From contig NZ_CP087588.1 of assembly GCF_020985305.1 (NCBI RefSeq), forward strand, positions 1,178,001 through 1,242,000: a DNA stretch of 64,000 nt, written 5' to 3'. The DNA comes from Croceicoccus sp. Ery15 (GTDB taxonomy: Bacteria; Pseudomonadota; Alphaproteobacteria; Sphingomonadales; Sphingomonadaceae). The position numbers and the translations under genes are program-made. Below, in pieces: positions 27,202 to 35,602 of the stretch. The notes under the pieces were generated by a model, which was given only the letters and a program-made list of their open reading frames with translations, was not told the origin of the DNA and searched no databases. The number at the start of each line of letters is the position of its first letter. Position 1 is the stretch's first letter.

Positions 27202-27867
27202 ATGAAGTTACCAAGCGATGGCCCATCACCCCGTATGCGATGGCTGCACCGGATTGGATATGTGACGACCGGAATCGTCACCTTACAACTTGGCACAATT
27301 GGATTTTTTATCGCCAGCACTCAGGTCCAGAACTGGCACAGGGCAAGCCAGACCGCAACACAAGATGGCCCCATCGTCGACAATGGCGACCCCCATGTGA
27401 GAAGTGGCTTGTTACGTCTAATTTCGCTCCTGCCGCAGGATGGGAACTTCAGGGATTGCGGGCTCCGCTTCGTCGCCATGCCATCATTCGGCGATACGGA
27501 TTACGCAATTTCTATTGGCCTTCCAACCAGCGGAAAATTCGCTGCGGGCACGCTGGTCACCGTGCCCAGCGGTAAGGAAGCACCAATCAGGGCCCGGCAC
27601 TTTCGGATTCCTGAGAAGGATTTCCACCGCCTGATGACGTCCATCAATCGCGAATTGGATGCAAATGACGGCTACGGGTTAGTCGGCACCGATGGTACGC
27701 CAGTAGCTATCGAGACATGCGGAAAAAACGGTATCCGGTCAGCCGCAGGCAATGTCTATAACGAGCGCTATGATACAATTTCCAGTTTAGTGCTGAACTC
27801 AATCCGGGAATGGGCTCCCGGCGACGATCTACCCTATGAGGACGACTGGCACCGAATTCCCGAATAG
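27202..27867 (+). CDS. Unrecognised protein with N-terminal membrane anchor
   Basis: A 221-residue protein with a basic start and one hydrophobic helix (VTTGIVTLQLGTIGFFIA, about residues 19-36). The rest looks like a soluble domain with no family I recognise, including CGLRFVAMPSFGDTDYAI and a late Cys (IETCGKNG). The start chosen is ATG 27202; ATG 27235 is possible. Base composition and codon choice (TTA, AGA, TTG, AAT) are visibly less GC-rich than in its neighbours, suggesting transfer or a fast-evolving orphan. It lies between gloB-GrpB and the end of the ATP synthase operon. No function can be offered. Confidence 0.55.
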   Translation: MKLPSDGPSPRMRWLHRIGYVTTGIVTLQLGTIGFFIASTQVQNWHRASQTATQDGPIVDNGDPHVRSGLLRLISLLPQDGNFRDCGLRFVAMPSFGDTDYAISIGLPTSGKFAAGTLVTVPSGKEAPIRARHFRIPEKDFHRLMTSINRELDANDGYGLVGTDGTPVAIETCGKNGIRSAAGNVYNERYDTISSLVLNSIREWAPGDDLPYEDDWHRIPE

Positions 27868-27875
27868 CGGCGCCG

Positions 27876-27904
27876 CAAACAAAAACCCCCGCACATGGCG
27901 GGGG
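27876..27904 (-). terminator. Terminator of the ATP synthase Fo operon
   Basis: On the minus strand CCCCCGC and GCGGGGG pair around a 5-base loop, followed by TTTTTGTTTG, 28 bp past the stop of the subunit b gene. On the plus strand the same hairpin lacks a continuous T-run, so it is less good for the orphan gene. Confidence 0.9.
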
Positions 27905-27932
27905 CGTTCGTTTGACTGCAAGGCGAACCCGA

Positions 27933-28523
27933 TCAGATCGAGCCGATCGCCTGATCCACCAGCGCCTTGTCGGCATCCGCGCCATAATTCCTGGCGATCA
28001 GATCGGCCGAAGCGGCAGCCGATGCCTGTGCGGCGCGGACGCGCAATTCGTCCATCACCCCGCGCTCGGCAGCAGCGATCTTTTCCTCGGCCATTTTCTC
28101 GCGGCGGGCGACCATGGCGGTCGCATCGCTTTCCGCCTTGGCGACGATGGCGCCAGCCTCGGTGCGGGCATGGTCGAGCATCGCGGCCGCGTCTTTTTCG
28201 GCATTCGCGATCTTGTCGGCATATTCCTTGCGGAGCGCCTCGGCCTCGGAGCGAAGCTTCTTCGCTTCCTCAAGCTGGTTCTTGATCTCGGCAATACGGT
28301 TGTCGAGGCCGCCGGCGATCTTCTTGTGCGCCTTGGCATAGAAGAATGCGATGGCCAGCAGCACGATCATGGCCGAGCTGACAACCGCAGCCGGAGGGGC
28401 GATGCCCAGCAGTGCGGGTTCGACGTGATGTTCCTCGGTCATGCCTTCCGCGGTGGCGGCATGATCCAGATGCTCTTCGACGGCCTGCGATGCAGCGGGC
28501 AGTTCGTGCGTTTCGGCAGCCAT
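27933..28523 (-). CDS. atpF: ATP synthase Fo subunit b
   Basis: Peripheral stalk subunit linking the membrane part to F1. A His/Glu-rich N-terminal extension precedes one transmembrane helix (VVSSAMIVLLAIAFFYA, about residues 47-63), then a long charged coiled coil (KHKK to the end). 196 aa. Its ATG overlaps the b' stop by one base, so the two are made together. It is last in the operon before the terminator. Confidence 0.95.
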   Translation of the reverse strand: MAAETHELPAASQAVEEHLDHAATAEGMTEEHHVEPALLGIAPPAAVVSSAMIVLLAIAFFYAKAHKKIAGGLDNRIAEIKNQLEEAKKLRSEAEALRKEYADKIANAEKDAAAMLDHARTEAGAIVAKAESDATAMVARREKMAEEKIAAAERGVMDELRVRAAQASAAASADLIARNYGADADKALVDQAIGSI

Positions 28524-29011
28524 CAGGCGAGCTCCTTCCTGACCGCGCCCAGCGCGGCGGCATTATCGACCGACAGGCCCGACACGCGTGCGACGATCGA
28601 CTGAGTCGCTTCGGCAGCGATCCCCTCAATCTCGGCAGCGGCCTTTTCGCGGGCTTCGGCAATACGGGCCTCGGCGGCGTCCAGCTTTGCATCGATTCCC
28701 GTCTGGGCAGCGCCCAGCCTGGCTTCGGTTTCGGCTGCGGCCTTGGCCTTGGCTTCGGCAATCAGTTCCTGGGCCTTGGCGCGGTTTTCATTCTCGCGCT
28801 GGCGCCATGCCTCTTCCTGCTCGTCAGCGGCCTTGCGGGCAGCTTCGGCAGCGGAAAGATCGTCGGCGATCTGCTTGTCGCGCATCGCCACGGTGTCCAT
28901 CACCTTGGGCACCATGCCGCGCCCGATGACGAAATAGGTCAGGCCGAAAAAGATCAGCAGCCAGAAGACCTGGCTCGCATAGGTTGCGGCTAGCTGGGAT
29001 ATTTGTGGCAT
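28523..29011 (-). CDS. ATP synthase Fo subunit b'
   Basis: Second, diverged b subunit, typical of alphaproteobacteria and photosynthetic organisms, where b and b' form a heterodimer. An N-terminal transmembrane helix (FWLLIFFGLTYFVIG, about residues 16-30) is followed by an alanine-rich coiled coil. 162 aa. It lies 78 bp after atpE, with a hairpin in that gap, and overlaps the b subunit start. Confidence 0.95.
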   Translation of the reverse strand: MPQISQLAATYASQVFWLLIFFGLTYFVIGRGMVPKVMDTVAMRDKQIADDLSAAEAARKAADEQEEAWRQRENENRAKAQELIAEAKAKAAAETEARLGAAQTGIDAKLDAAEARIAEAREKAAAEIEGIAAEATQSIVARVSGLSVDNAAALGAVRKELA

Positions 29012-29043
29012 GGCCAGACCCTAAAGATAGATCAAATTCATGA

Positions 29044-29071
29044 CGCCCGGCCATATCACAATGGCCGGGCG
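29044..29071 (-). other. Stable hairpin downstream of atpE
   Basis: A perfect 11-bp stem CGCCCGGCCAT / ATGGCCGGGCG with a 6-base loop, 18 bp after the atpE stop and 32 bp before the b' start. No T-run follows, so it is more likely an mRNA-stabilising or processing hairpin, or a partial attenuator, than a full terminator. Confidence 0.65.
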
Positions 29072-29089
29072 AAATTCAGTATCGTTCGA

Positions 29090-29317
29090 TCAGGCGACGA
29101 AGATCAGGATCATCGCGACGACGAACGAGAGCAGGCCCAGAAGCTCGGCACCGGCGAAACCGATGAAGAGGCGGCCCTGCTGGCCGTCGGCAGCACCCGG
29201 ATTGCGCAGCGCGCCTTCGAGGAACTTGGCGAAAACGTTACCCACGCCGATCGAGGCGAGGCCCGCACCCAGAGCGGCGAGACCGGCACCGAGCAGCTTT
29301 GCGGCTTCTGCGTCCAT
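29090..29317 (-). CDS. atpE: ATP synthase Fo subunit c
   Basis: Proteolipid of the rotor ring. 75 aa, two transmembrane hairpin helices with the polar loop RNPGAADGQQGR and the proton-carrying Glu in GFAGAELLGLL. A glycine motif (GAGLAALGAGLASIG) packs the inner ring. The sequence around the Glu indicates proton, not sodium, coupling (my reading). A stable hairpin follows, which may help to give the higher c stoichiometry. Confidence 0.97.
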   Translation of the reverse strand: MDAEAAKLLGAGLAALGAGLASIGVGNVFAKFLEGALRNPGAADGQQGRLFIGFAGAELLGLLSFVVAMILIFVA

Positions 29318-29359
29318 TTCAAAAACTCCTTTGGAAAACTTGATTAGATGATGGAAGGA

Positions 29360-30145
29360 TCAGTGAAGATTTTCGGCGTCGTTCAGATAGACGCTGGTCA
29401 GCAGGGCGAACACATAGGCCTGGATCCCGGCAACCAGGATTTCCAGTGCGCAAATGCCCACCATGAGGAGGAAGCTCGGGATACCGGCCAGCGCGAAAAT
29501 GCCCGCGCTGTGGTTGCCCGCGCCGATCACGAAGCTGGAAAGCACTTCCAGCAGCACGTGCCCTGCCATCATGGCCACGAACAAACGCAGACCAAGGCTG
29601 AAGGGACGCACCATGAAGCTGATCAGTTCGACCACGAAGATCACGGGGATCATGGGAACCGGCGTGCCATGCGGCACGAACAGCGAGAAGAAGTGCAGAC
29701 CGTGCTTCGCGAAACCGACAATCAGCACGATCGAGAAAGAGATGATCGCCAGCACGCCCGTAACGGTGAAATGGCTGGTGAAGGTAAAGGGATGCAGCCC
29801 GATCACGCCCAGCGGCAGCAGGCCGAGGATATTGGCGAACAGGATGAACATGAACAGCGAGAAGATATAGGGCACATATTTACGCCCTGCCTTGCCCACA
29901 TTGGCTTCGAGCATATCGTCGATAAAGCCGGTGAAGCTTTCCACGGCCATCTGCCAGCGGCCCGGCACCAGCTGGCGCTTCATCCCGCCCGCGACGAACA
30001 CCCAGAGCACGACGACCGAAATGGCCATCCACAGCGCGCTGTTGGTGAAAGCAATGTTATAGCCGCCGATGGCCCACGCATCCGAACCGAACATCGGTTC
30101 GATGGTGAACTGGTGCATCGGATCGACCTTGGCTTCGCTTGCCAC
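29360..30145 (-). CDS. atpB: ATP synthase Fo subunit a
   Basis: Membrane subunit forming the proton half-channels against the c ring. 261 aa with five or six hydrophobic helices; the essential Arg lies in SLGLRLFVAMMAGH. The GTG at 30145 begins VASEAKVDPMHQF, typical for sphingomonads, with AGGGA ten bases upstream. An open extension to 30247 is Arg-rich and unlikely. Followed after 42 bp by atpE. Confidence 0.96.
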   Translation of the reverse strand: MASEAKVDPMHQFTIEPMFGSDAWAIGGYNIAFTNSALWMAISVVVLWVFVAGGMKRQLVPGRWQMAVESFTGFIDDMLEANVGKAGRKYVPYIFSLFMFILFANILGLLPLGVIGLHPFTFTSHFTVTGVLAIISFSIVLIVGFAKHGLHFFSLFVPHGTPVPMIPVIFVVELISFMVRPFSLGLRLFVAMMAGHVLLEVLSSFVIGAGNHSAGIFALAGIPSFLLMVGICALEILVAGIQAYVFALLTSVYLNDAENLH

Positions 30146-30273
30146 TTGCTGAAAATCCCTATTGCCCCAAGGGAACCGTGCGGTCCCCCGGTCCGTAACA
30201 GACCTTAAGCCCTTTGCAGAAAGACGCCCTTTCGTGAACCCCCGCAAGGAGGATCACGCCTCCATCGGAAGAT

Positions 30274-30591
30274 TCAATCAGGGCGCCGGTTTGCGAGCCG
30301 GATGATGTTCCTGAAGGCGACGACAATCCCGAGTGCGAGCATCACCAACAGACCCCAGGGCGACGTATCCGCGAATCGGTCTATGACAAGACCGATCAGC
30401 GCACCGCCGACAAGGCCACCCAGCAAATCCGCCAGCACGCGGGACCCCATACGATAATTCTCGTCTGTTCCCTGCACTTGCGGCCTGATCCGCGCTTCCT
30501 CGCGTTGACGCGCGGCTTTCAGCCGTTCGTCGAGTGCGTCGATGCGCTTATCTTCGCCAAGTGGCTCCCGTCCGGACTGCTCGTCACTCAT
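30274..30591 (-). CDS. atpI: AtpZ/AtpI family protein
   Basis: Small assembly or ion-handling factor encoded first in many atp operons. 105 aa: a charged N-terminal half (DALDERLKAARQREEARI), then two transmembrane helices (LLGGLVGGALIGLVIDRF and WGLLVMLALGIVVAF). GGAG lies six bases before the ATG at 30591. It starts the Fo operon, 128 bp before atpB, and is preceded by a predicted promoter. Confidence 0.9.
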   Translation of the reverse strand: MSDEQSGREPLGEDKRIDALDERLKAARQREEARIRPQVQGTDENYRMGSRVLADLLGGLVGGALIGLVIDRFADTSPWGLLVMLALGIVVAFRNIIRLANRRPD

Positions 30592-30648
30592 GTCAGGCTC
30601 CCGTCAAGACCCCGTCACGCGCGGCAAAGCTGCCCGTCTAGGGCGCGG

Positions 30649-30665
30649 CCCCTTTAGGAAAGGGG
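30649..30665. promoter_or_regulatory. Palindrome overlapping the atp promoter -10
   Basis: CCCCTTT-AGG-AAAGGGG, a perfect 7-bp inverted repeat with a 3-base centre. It covers the predicted -10 hexamer of the atp promoter (30651-30656) and so could be an operator, or a hairpin if transcription starts further upstream. No regulator can be named. Confidence 0.45.
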
Positions 30666-30679
30666 TCTGGCCAAGTCAA
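30651..30679 (-). promoter_or_regulatory. Probable housekeeping promoter of the atp Fo operon
   Basis: On the minus strand TTGACT (30674-30679), a 17-bp spacer, and TAAAGG (30651-30656), about 60 bp before the atpI start. The -35 is excellent and the -10 weak. Confidence 0.5.
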
Positions 30680-30769
30680 CACAGCCAGATCGGCCTTTTG
30701 TCTTATACCTGTTGGCGGTGTGTTGCGCGGGAAAATATTCGGGGCGTGTCCGATTGCCAAATCAGCCCC

Positions 30770-31192
30770 TCATCCGACCGACGGACAGCGCGGATCGAGT
30801 CGGGCGGCACCTGCACCGCGCGTCTGCCAGCTTCCGTCGGGCGCCTGGTATTTTTCGCCCGCACTGGTGCGCGCGATCAGGATGCACCCTTGCGCGAATG
30901 CGAATTCCTCGATTGTCACGCCCTCGGCCCTCGCCCTGTCGGCATAGCTGGCCTTGCGGCGGATATTCAGGTCATCGACAAGCTTGCGCAATGCCGCATC
31001 GGGAGAGCCGACAAAGCCCAGATAACCGTCCATCTTCTCACCGATCGCGCCATTCGCGCGCGCGGCGGCATAGGCGGGATCGCGCTGCACGGCAGAGGCC
31101 GGAGCGGCAAGCATGCCGGTTGCGGTGACGGCAGTGGCGGCGATGGCCACCACTGCCAGGCCGGCAGCGGAAAGAATTCTATTACGGGCCAT
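30770..31192 (-). CDS. ydbL: YdbL family protein (DUF1318), periplasmic
   Basis: A 140-residue exported protein: signal peptide in the first ~34 residues ending ASA, then the DUF1318 domain with YAAARANGAIGEKMDGYLGFV and GVTIEEFAFAQGCILIARTS. In E. coli YdbL modulates the YdbH-YnbE intermembrane bridge for phospholipid transport. Here it is the last of the ydbH-ynbE-ydbL string and abuts ynbE (shared base at 31192). Confidence 0.9.
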   Translation of the reverse strand: MARNRILSAAGLAVVAIAATAVTATGMLAAPASAVQRDPAYAAARANGAIGEKMDGYLGFVGSPDAALRKLVDDLNIRRKASYADRARAEGVTIEEFAFAQGCILIARTSAGEKYQAPDGSWQTRGAGAARLDPRCPSVG

Positions 31193-31464
31193 CAGAAAAT
31201 CTCCGGATTATCCTCTATGTTCTGTTCGGCGGAATCGACCAGCCGGTAGAGCACTTCCTGTTTGATATTGATGTTGAGCTCGATCACGATCGCATCGTTG
31301 GGTGCGTTCACATTAATGCACCCCGCCAGCGGCGCGGCCATTGTCAACGCCAGTGCGATATTGCGCAAAGCCCGATATCCAGATCCATGCTCCTTCATGG
31401 CGGGACCAGTCGCAGCGCGTATTGCCTGCGTCAATCCGGTCGACGCTTCTATGGCACGGTTCAT
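31192..31464 (-). CDS. ynbE: YnbE family outer-membrane lipoprotein
   Basis: Small lipoprotein with lipobox LAGC (Cys at about residue 49 from the 31464 start) followed by INVNAPNDAIVIELNINIKQEV, the conserved YnbE beta-strand region that stacks and receives the C-terminus of YdbH in E. coli. The ATG at 31464 overlaps the ydbH stop (ATGA), supporting it by coupling. However, it gives an unusually long region before the signal helix, and ATG 31398 (68 aa) would give a normal signal peptide. Either start leaves the mature protein unchanged. Confidence 0.88.
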   Translation of the reverse strand: MNRAIEASTGLTQAIRAATGPAMKEHGSGYRALRNIALALTMAAPLAGCINVNAPNDAIVIELNINIKQEVLYRLVDSAEQNIEDNPEIF

Positions 31465-34400
31465 GGCACGGTCTCGCTTTCGGCATTGTGAATAGAGGGT
31501 TTAACCGGCGGCAAGCCAGCGACCAGATCGCCTTGCGGAGCCGGAGGAATTTCGGGAGCTTCGGGGTCGGACACCAATGCACCGCCCTCTTCCTTCAACA
31601 GGCCCAGTTCGCGCGGATCGCGCACCGAAGCCGGATCGTACAGCGATTTCAGGCTGGAGAGCAGCTGATAGAAGGGCGCGCGTATATTGACGTTAAAGCG
31701 CACCGGCAGGCTGGCGAGCTTGCGGGTCAGAATGTTCTTCGACGCCGCCTCGCCCTGACTGACCCCGTCGATTCGCACGCGGGTGACGATCTCCCCTTCC
31801 AGCGCGCCGTCCATGCCAATGGTCATGTTCTTGTAATCCAGCGATTTCAGCGCATCGAAGGCGAAATTGGTGATCGCGGACATATCCTCATAGCTGAGCG
31901 CCCCGACATAGGAGAGATTGCCGCCCGGCGCGCGCGATTGCAGGAACCCTTCCTCGATCCGCCCGCCCGCCTTGTCGAACACCACGGGCAAGGTGCCGTC
32001 GAACGTGCCGGTTGCCGACAGATTGGCCATTTCCATCCTTTCGAGGAAGCGCGCCGCATCCAGCCCCTCGATCACGAAGACATAGCGCCGCGTCTCGTCC
32101 GCGCCCAATGTCATGCGCACGGGCCGCAATTCCAGCGTGCCGCCGACAAAGGGCCATTTGCCCGAATGAAAGGCAAAGACATTCCCTTCCTCAAGAGCAT
32201 AGCGGATCACGCCGTTTTCGACCGGAATGCCGGGATTGATTTCGGCCACGGTGATCGTCTGGTCGGGCGCGGTGACCATGCCCATCAGATCGGTAAAGCG
32301 GATCGTTCCCGCCATGCCCTTGACCGGTCCGAATGCCGCCGCGAAATCGAGCGAGGCCGTGGTGAACTGGCCGGTGGACGTAATGCCTTGCGCGCTCCAG
32401 TCGATCCGCCCGCTGCCATCGACCCGCCCCTGCATATTGGCGACCACGCCCAGCGCCAGCGGGGTGATATCGGTCGGTTGCAGGCCCTCATCGAAACGCA
32501 GCCCGTCAACCGTCAGATCGGCATGGCCCGTCCCGCTGCCCAGATCATGCGCGATATCGACGGCGGTAACCTGCCTGCCGGTCGTTTCCTCGCGCAGCAG
32601 GGCTTGCGCCGCGATCCGGTTGTCGGCCAGCCTTAAGGTCGCCCCTTCGCTCACCATCGGATTGAACCGGGCCGAAGCCGCGCGGTCGGTCATCCGAAGG
32701 CTGACATCGTCCAGCGCCAGCACGCCATCGTTATAGGACCATCGGCCCGATGCCCGCGTAATATCGTGCGGCACGGCGGCCATGCGCATTTCGGCATCGG
32801 CAAAGCTGCCGCCGATCGCGCTGCCCAGATCGGCTTTCAGATCGCTCAGCACGAATTGCGTGGCCGATCCGCCCTCACCCAGTTGCACGTCCAGATCGCG
32901 CGCTGCCATGGTGCCGGGAAAGGCAAATCCCACCGGACCGCCATTCACGCGCACCGGCGTGTCGCCCAGACGCCCCGCCAGCGCCAGTTCGGGCACGCCC
33001 GCCGCGAAACGGGCGCCGTTTTGCGTCACGCGCAGCATCGCGCCGTCACCTGGCGGGCACAATGTGACGGTCTGCCGCACCATCGACAGGCTTGCCAATG
33101 TAAGCGCGTCGAATCGCGGCGAAATGCACGCGGAGCCCAGCGCCAGCCCGCTCCGCTCGCTCCATCCGCCCGCGACCGGCAGGTTCAACGCCTCTACCCT
33201 CCCGCCGGGGAACGCGCCGCTGGCGATCAGGCGACCGGCAACCGAAACCGCGCCCGAAGCGTTTTGCACGATGCGCATGTCGGGCACGGCCAGCGCCGCG
33301 TCGCGCGCCCTATATTCCGCCATGGTCAGCCGCATGGCGCGAATGCCATCCTCACGCTCTTCCATCCGGCCCGTGATACGCGGCAACCCCGCGCCGCCGG
33401 TGGAGAAATTGCCCGCCACTTCGACAGGCCGGTCGCCGCCAAACCCGTATTGCCCGCGCGAAAGCGCCAGCAGCGTCTCTCCGCTCGTGCCCCGCCAGCG
33501 CGCCTGCGGCACGATCAGCGTCGTACGACCATCTGCAAGGCGCGCCTGCACATCCGCCGAAAAACTGCTGTCCTTGCCCTCTGCCGCCAGGCCGCTTTGC
33601 AATTTGGCCAGCAAAGGCTCCGCCAGCGTTCCCGCAGCCGATTTGCGCCATCCCGTCATCAGGGTATCGAGGTCACCCGCAGCTTGCAGCCCCTCACCCT
33701 CAAGCCCGCCGTTGAAGGCCACATGCGACAGGTCCGGCCGCGCGCGGACGCGTCCTTCCAGCCGGACGGTTCGCCCCTTGATGCCCGATGCTTCCACCCC
33801 GCTGGCGGATAAGTCGAAATTCGACACCAGAGCGCCCTTGCCATCGCGGGTCAGCGCCAGATCGCCCGTCAGCGCGTCGGCACGCGCCATATCATGCGCC
33901 AAACCGCGTCCGTTCAAGCGTCCACGCAGCGCGAAACTGGCGAAATCCTGCGTCTCGGCATGAAATTGCAGCGCGTTTTGCCCCATCGCCGCGCCGGACG
34001 CGCATTGCAGGCTGGCCAGACGCACCGGCCCGTCAAACGCCAGTCGCCCCCTATGCGTCGCCAACTTGCCATAAAGGCTCCCCCACTCGCCCGTACAATC
34101 GCCCAGCGCCATCCGGGGCATGACCGCGCCCGCCACGCCTGCAAAGCCGCTGGCCAGATTGCCGCCGCCTTCCAGCTTGGCACCGACATCGCCCCACGGA
34201 CTGCGCACCATTGCCCGCCCGTCCGCAATCGCAAGGTCCAGATCGGGCAGTGCGAACGGCTCGTCGCTCGCACTGTCGTAAATCACTCTGTCGAGCGCAC
34301 CGAAACTGACCTTTTCGCCATCCCAGCGCCCGTAAAGCCGCGGCTTTTCCAGCCTGACGCCGCCGATGGCGGGCGTGCCGAAGCGATAGGCGATCGTCAC

Positions 34401-34724
34401 CACAGCCCGCTCTACCGTCAGGTCGGGGTCAAGGGGATCGCCCACTACGATATTGCCGATCACCTGCTGCTGCGGCCCGATCGAGATCACCTCATAGCTC
34501 GCCGGAACGCCATATTCGGCCAGCGTCGAATCGATCAAATCACCGGCCAGCCTTTCGCGCGTAACGTAAAGCCCGGCGAATATGCCCAGCGAGATCGCGA
34601 AAAATACGAGCGCCACATCGGCGAAAAACCGCCGTTTGCGATAGCGGCGCGCACGAACGGAGGCAGCGACCGGTTCGCCGGTCGGCACTTCTCCCGCCTG
34701 TTCGTTATCGTCCTGTTCGCTCAT
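31461..34724 (-). CDS. ydbH: YdbH domain protein, AsmA/TamB-like intermembrane transporter
   Basis: A 1087-residue protein with one N-terminal transmembrane helix (about residues 33-53, FADVALVFFAISLGIFAGL) and a long beta-rich periplasmic region of the AsmA-like kind that forms a groove for phospholipids crossing to the outer membrane. The C-terminal ~250 residues (VENGVIRYALEEGNVFAF, FNVNIRAPFYQLLSSLKSLYDP) are the conserved YdbH (DUF3971-like/dicarboxylate-transport) part. In E. coli YdbH acts redundantly with TamB and YhdP. It is first in the ydbH-ynbE-ydbL operon and divergent from radC. Confidence 0.9.
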   Translation of the reverse strand: MSEQDDNEQAGEVPTGEPVAASVRARRYRKRRFFADVALVFFAISLGIFAGLYVTRERLAGDLIDSTLAEYGVPASYEVISIGPQQQVIGNIVVGDPLDPDLTVERAVVTIAYRFGTPAIGGVRLEKPRLYGRWDGEKVSFGALDRVIYDSASDEPFALPDLDLAIADGRAMVRSPWGDVGAKLEGGGNLASGFAGVAGAVMPRMALGDCTGEWGSLYGKLATHRGRLAFDGPVRLASLQCASGAAMGQNALQFHAETQDFASFALRGRLNGRGLAHDMARADALTGDLALTRDGKGALVSNFDLSASGVEASGIKGRTVRLEGRVRARPDLSHVAFNGGLEGEGLQAAGDLDTLMTGWRKSAAGTLAEPLLAKLQSGLAAEGKDSSFSADVQARLADGRTTLIVPQARWRGTSGETLLALSRGQYGFGGDRPVEVAGNFSTGGAGLPRITGRMEEREDGIRAMRLTMAEYRARDAALAVPDMRIVQNASGAVSVAGRLIASGAFPGGRVEALNLPVAGGWSERSGLALGSACISPRFDALTLASLSMVRQTVTLCPPGDGAMLRVTQNGARFAAGVPELALAGRLGDTPVRVNGGPVGFAFPGTMAARDLDVQLGEGGSATQFVLSDLKADLGSAIGGSFADAEMRMAAVPHDITRASGRWSYNDGVLALDDVSLRMTDRAASARFNPMVSEGATLRLADNRIAAQALLREETTGRQVTAVDIAHDLGSGTGHADLTVDGLRFDEGLQPTDITPLALGVVANMQGRVDGSGRIDWSAQGITSTGQFTTASLDFAAAFGPVKGMAGTIRFTDLMGMVTAPDQTITVAEINPGIPVENGVIRYALEEGNVFAFHSGKWPFVGGTLELRPVRMTLGADETRRYVFVIEGLDAARFLERMEMANLSATGTFDGTLPVVFDKAGGRIEEGFLQSRAPGGNLSYVGALSYEDMSAITNFAFDALKSLDYKNMTIGMDGALEGEIVTRVRIDGVSQGEAASKNILTRKLASLPVRFNVNIRAPFYQLLSSLKSLYDPASVRDPRELGLLKEEGGALVSDPEAPEIPPAPQGDLVAGLPPVKPSIHNAESETVP

Positions 34725-34861
34725 GCCGCCTGCGCAATCGAATATCGGCGCCCTTGCAGCTGGCCGAATGCTGGGCCGAACTTGCGCATTCGTCCGGCAA
34801 AAGGCAATGACCGCACAGGGATGCGCACGATTTCGTGCCGCCGAAAAGGGACGTTTACGCC

Positions 34862-35602
34862 ATGGCCGACGGGCAGGAACCGCTGCCGATCGATGCGCCT
34901 GCCATACCGCCGCAGGGCAGACCGCAAGACGGCACCGATCCGCGCGGCCATCGCGCGCGGCTGCGCGAAAGGATGCTGTCGGGCGGGATCGATGCGCTGG
35001 GTGACCATGAAATCGTCGAATATCTGTTGATGACCGCGATTCCGCGAAAGGATGTAAAACCGATCGCGCGCAGCCTGTTGCAGCGTTTCGGCAGCCTTGC
35101 GGGCGTGTTCAATGCCGACCGCAAGGCGCTGGCCGATCATCCCGGTATGGGAGAGACCAGCGCCGCGGCGCTGAAGATTGTGGGCGTTGCAGCCCGGCGG
35201 CTGGCGCGCAGCCAGGTGCAGGAACAGCCGATTCTGGGCAGCTGGCAGGCGCTGATCGATTATCTGACGATCGATATGGCGCATCTGACGGTCGAACGGG
35301 TGCGCATCCTCTATCTCAATGCGCAAAACCGGTTGATTCGCGACGATCATGTCGGCGACGGCTCGCTTGACGAAGCAGCCATCCACCCGCGCGAGGTAAT
35401 TAAGCGGGCGATGGATCTGGGTGCGGCGGCTTTGATCCTTGTTCACAACCACCCCAGCGGCAATCCCGAACCGAGCAGGGCCGATATCCAGATCACCAAC
35501 CGCATTGCAGAGGCTGGGCGATTGCTGGGCGTGACGGTGCATGACCATATCATCGTGGGCCGCAGCGGCCATGTATCGCTGCGGTCCAAGGGATTGATAT
35601 AA
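34862..35602 (+). CDS. radC: RadC family JAMM/MPN protein
   Basis: A 246-residue RadC protein: N-terminal UPF0758 helix-hairpin-helix region (GHRARLRERMLSGG, about residues 29-42) and C-terminal JAMM metalloprotease-like domain with HNHPSGNPEPSRAD. The biological role of RadC is unsettled; it is not simply DNA repair despite its name. ATG 34862 is chosen over the GTG at 34835. The gene ends at the edge of a 445-bp convergent gap before pyrG. Confidence 0.93.
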   Translation: MADGQEPLPIDAPAIPPQGRPQDGTDPRGHRARLRERMLSGGIDALGDHEIVEYLLMTAIPRKDVKPIARSLLQRFGSLAGVFNADRKALADHPGMGETSAAALKIVGVAARRLARSQVQEQPILGSWQALIDYLTIDMAHLTVERVRILYLNAQNRLIRDDHVGDGSLDEAAIHPREVIKRAMDLGAAALILVHNHPSGNPEPSRADIQITNRIAEAGRLLGVTVHDHIIVGRSGHVSLRSKGLI

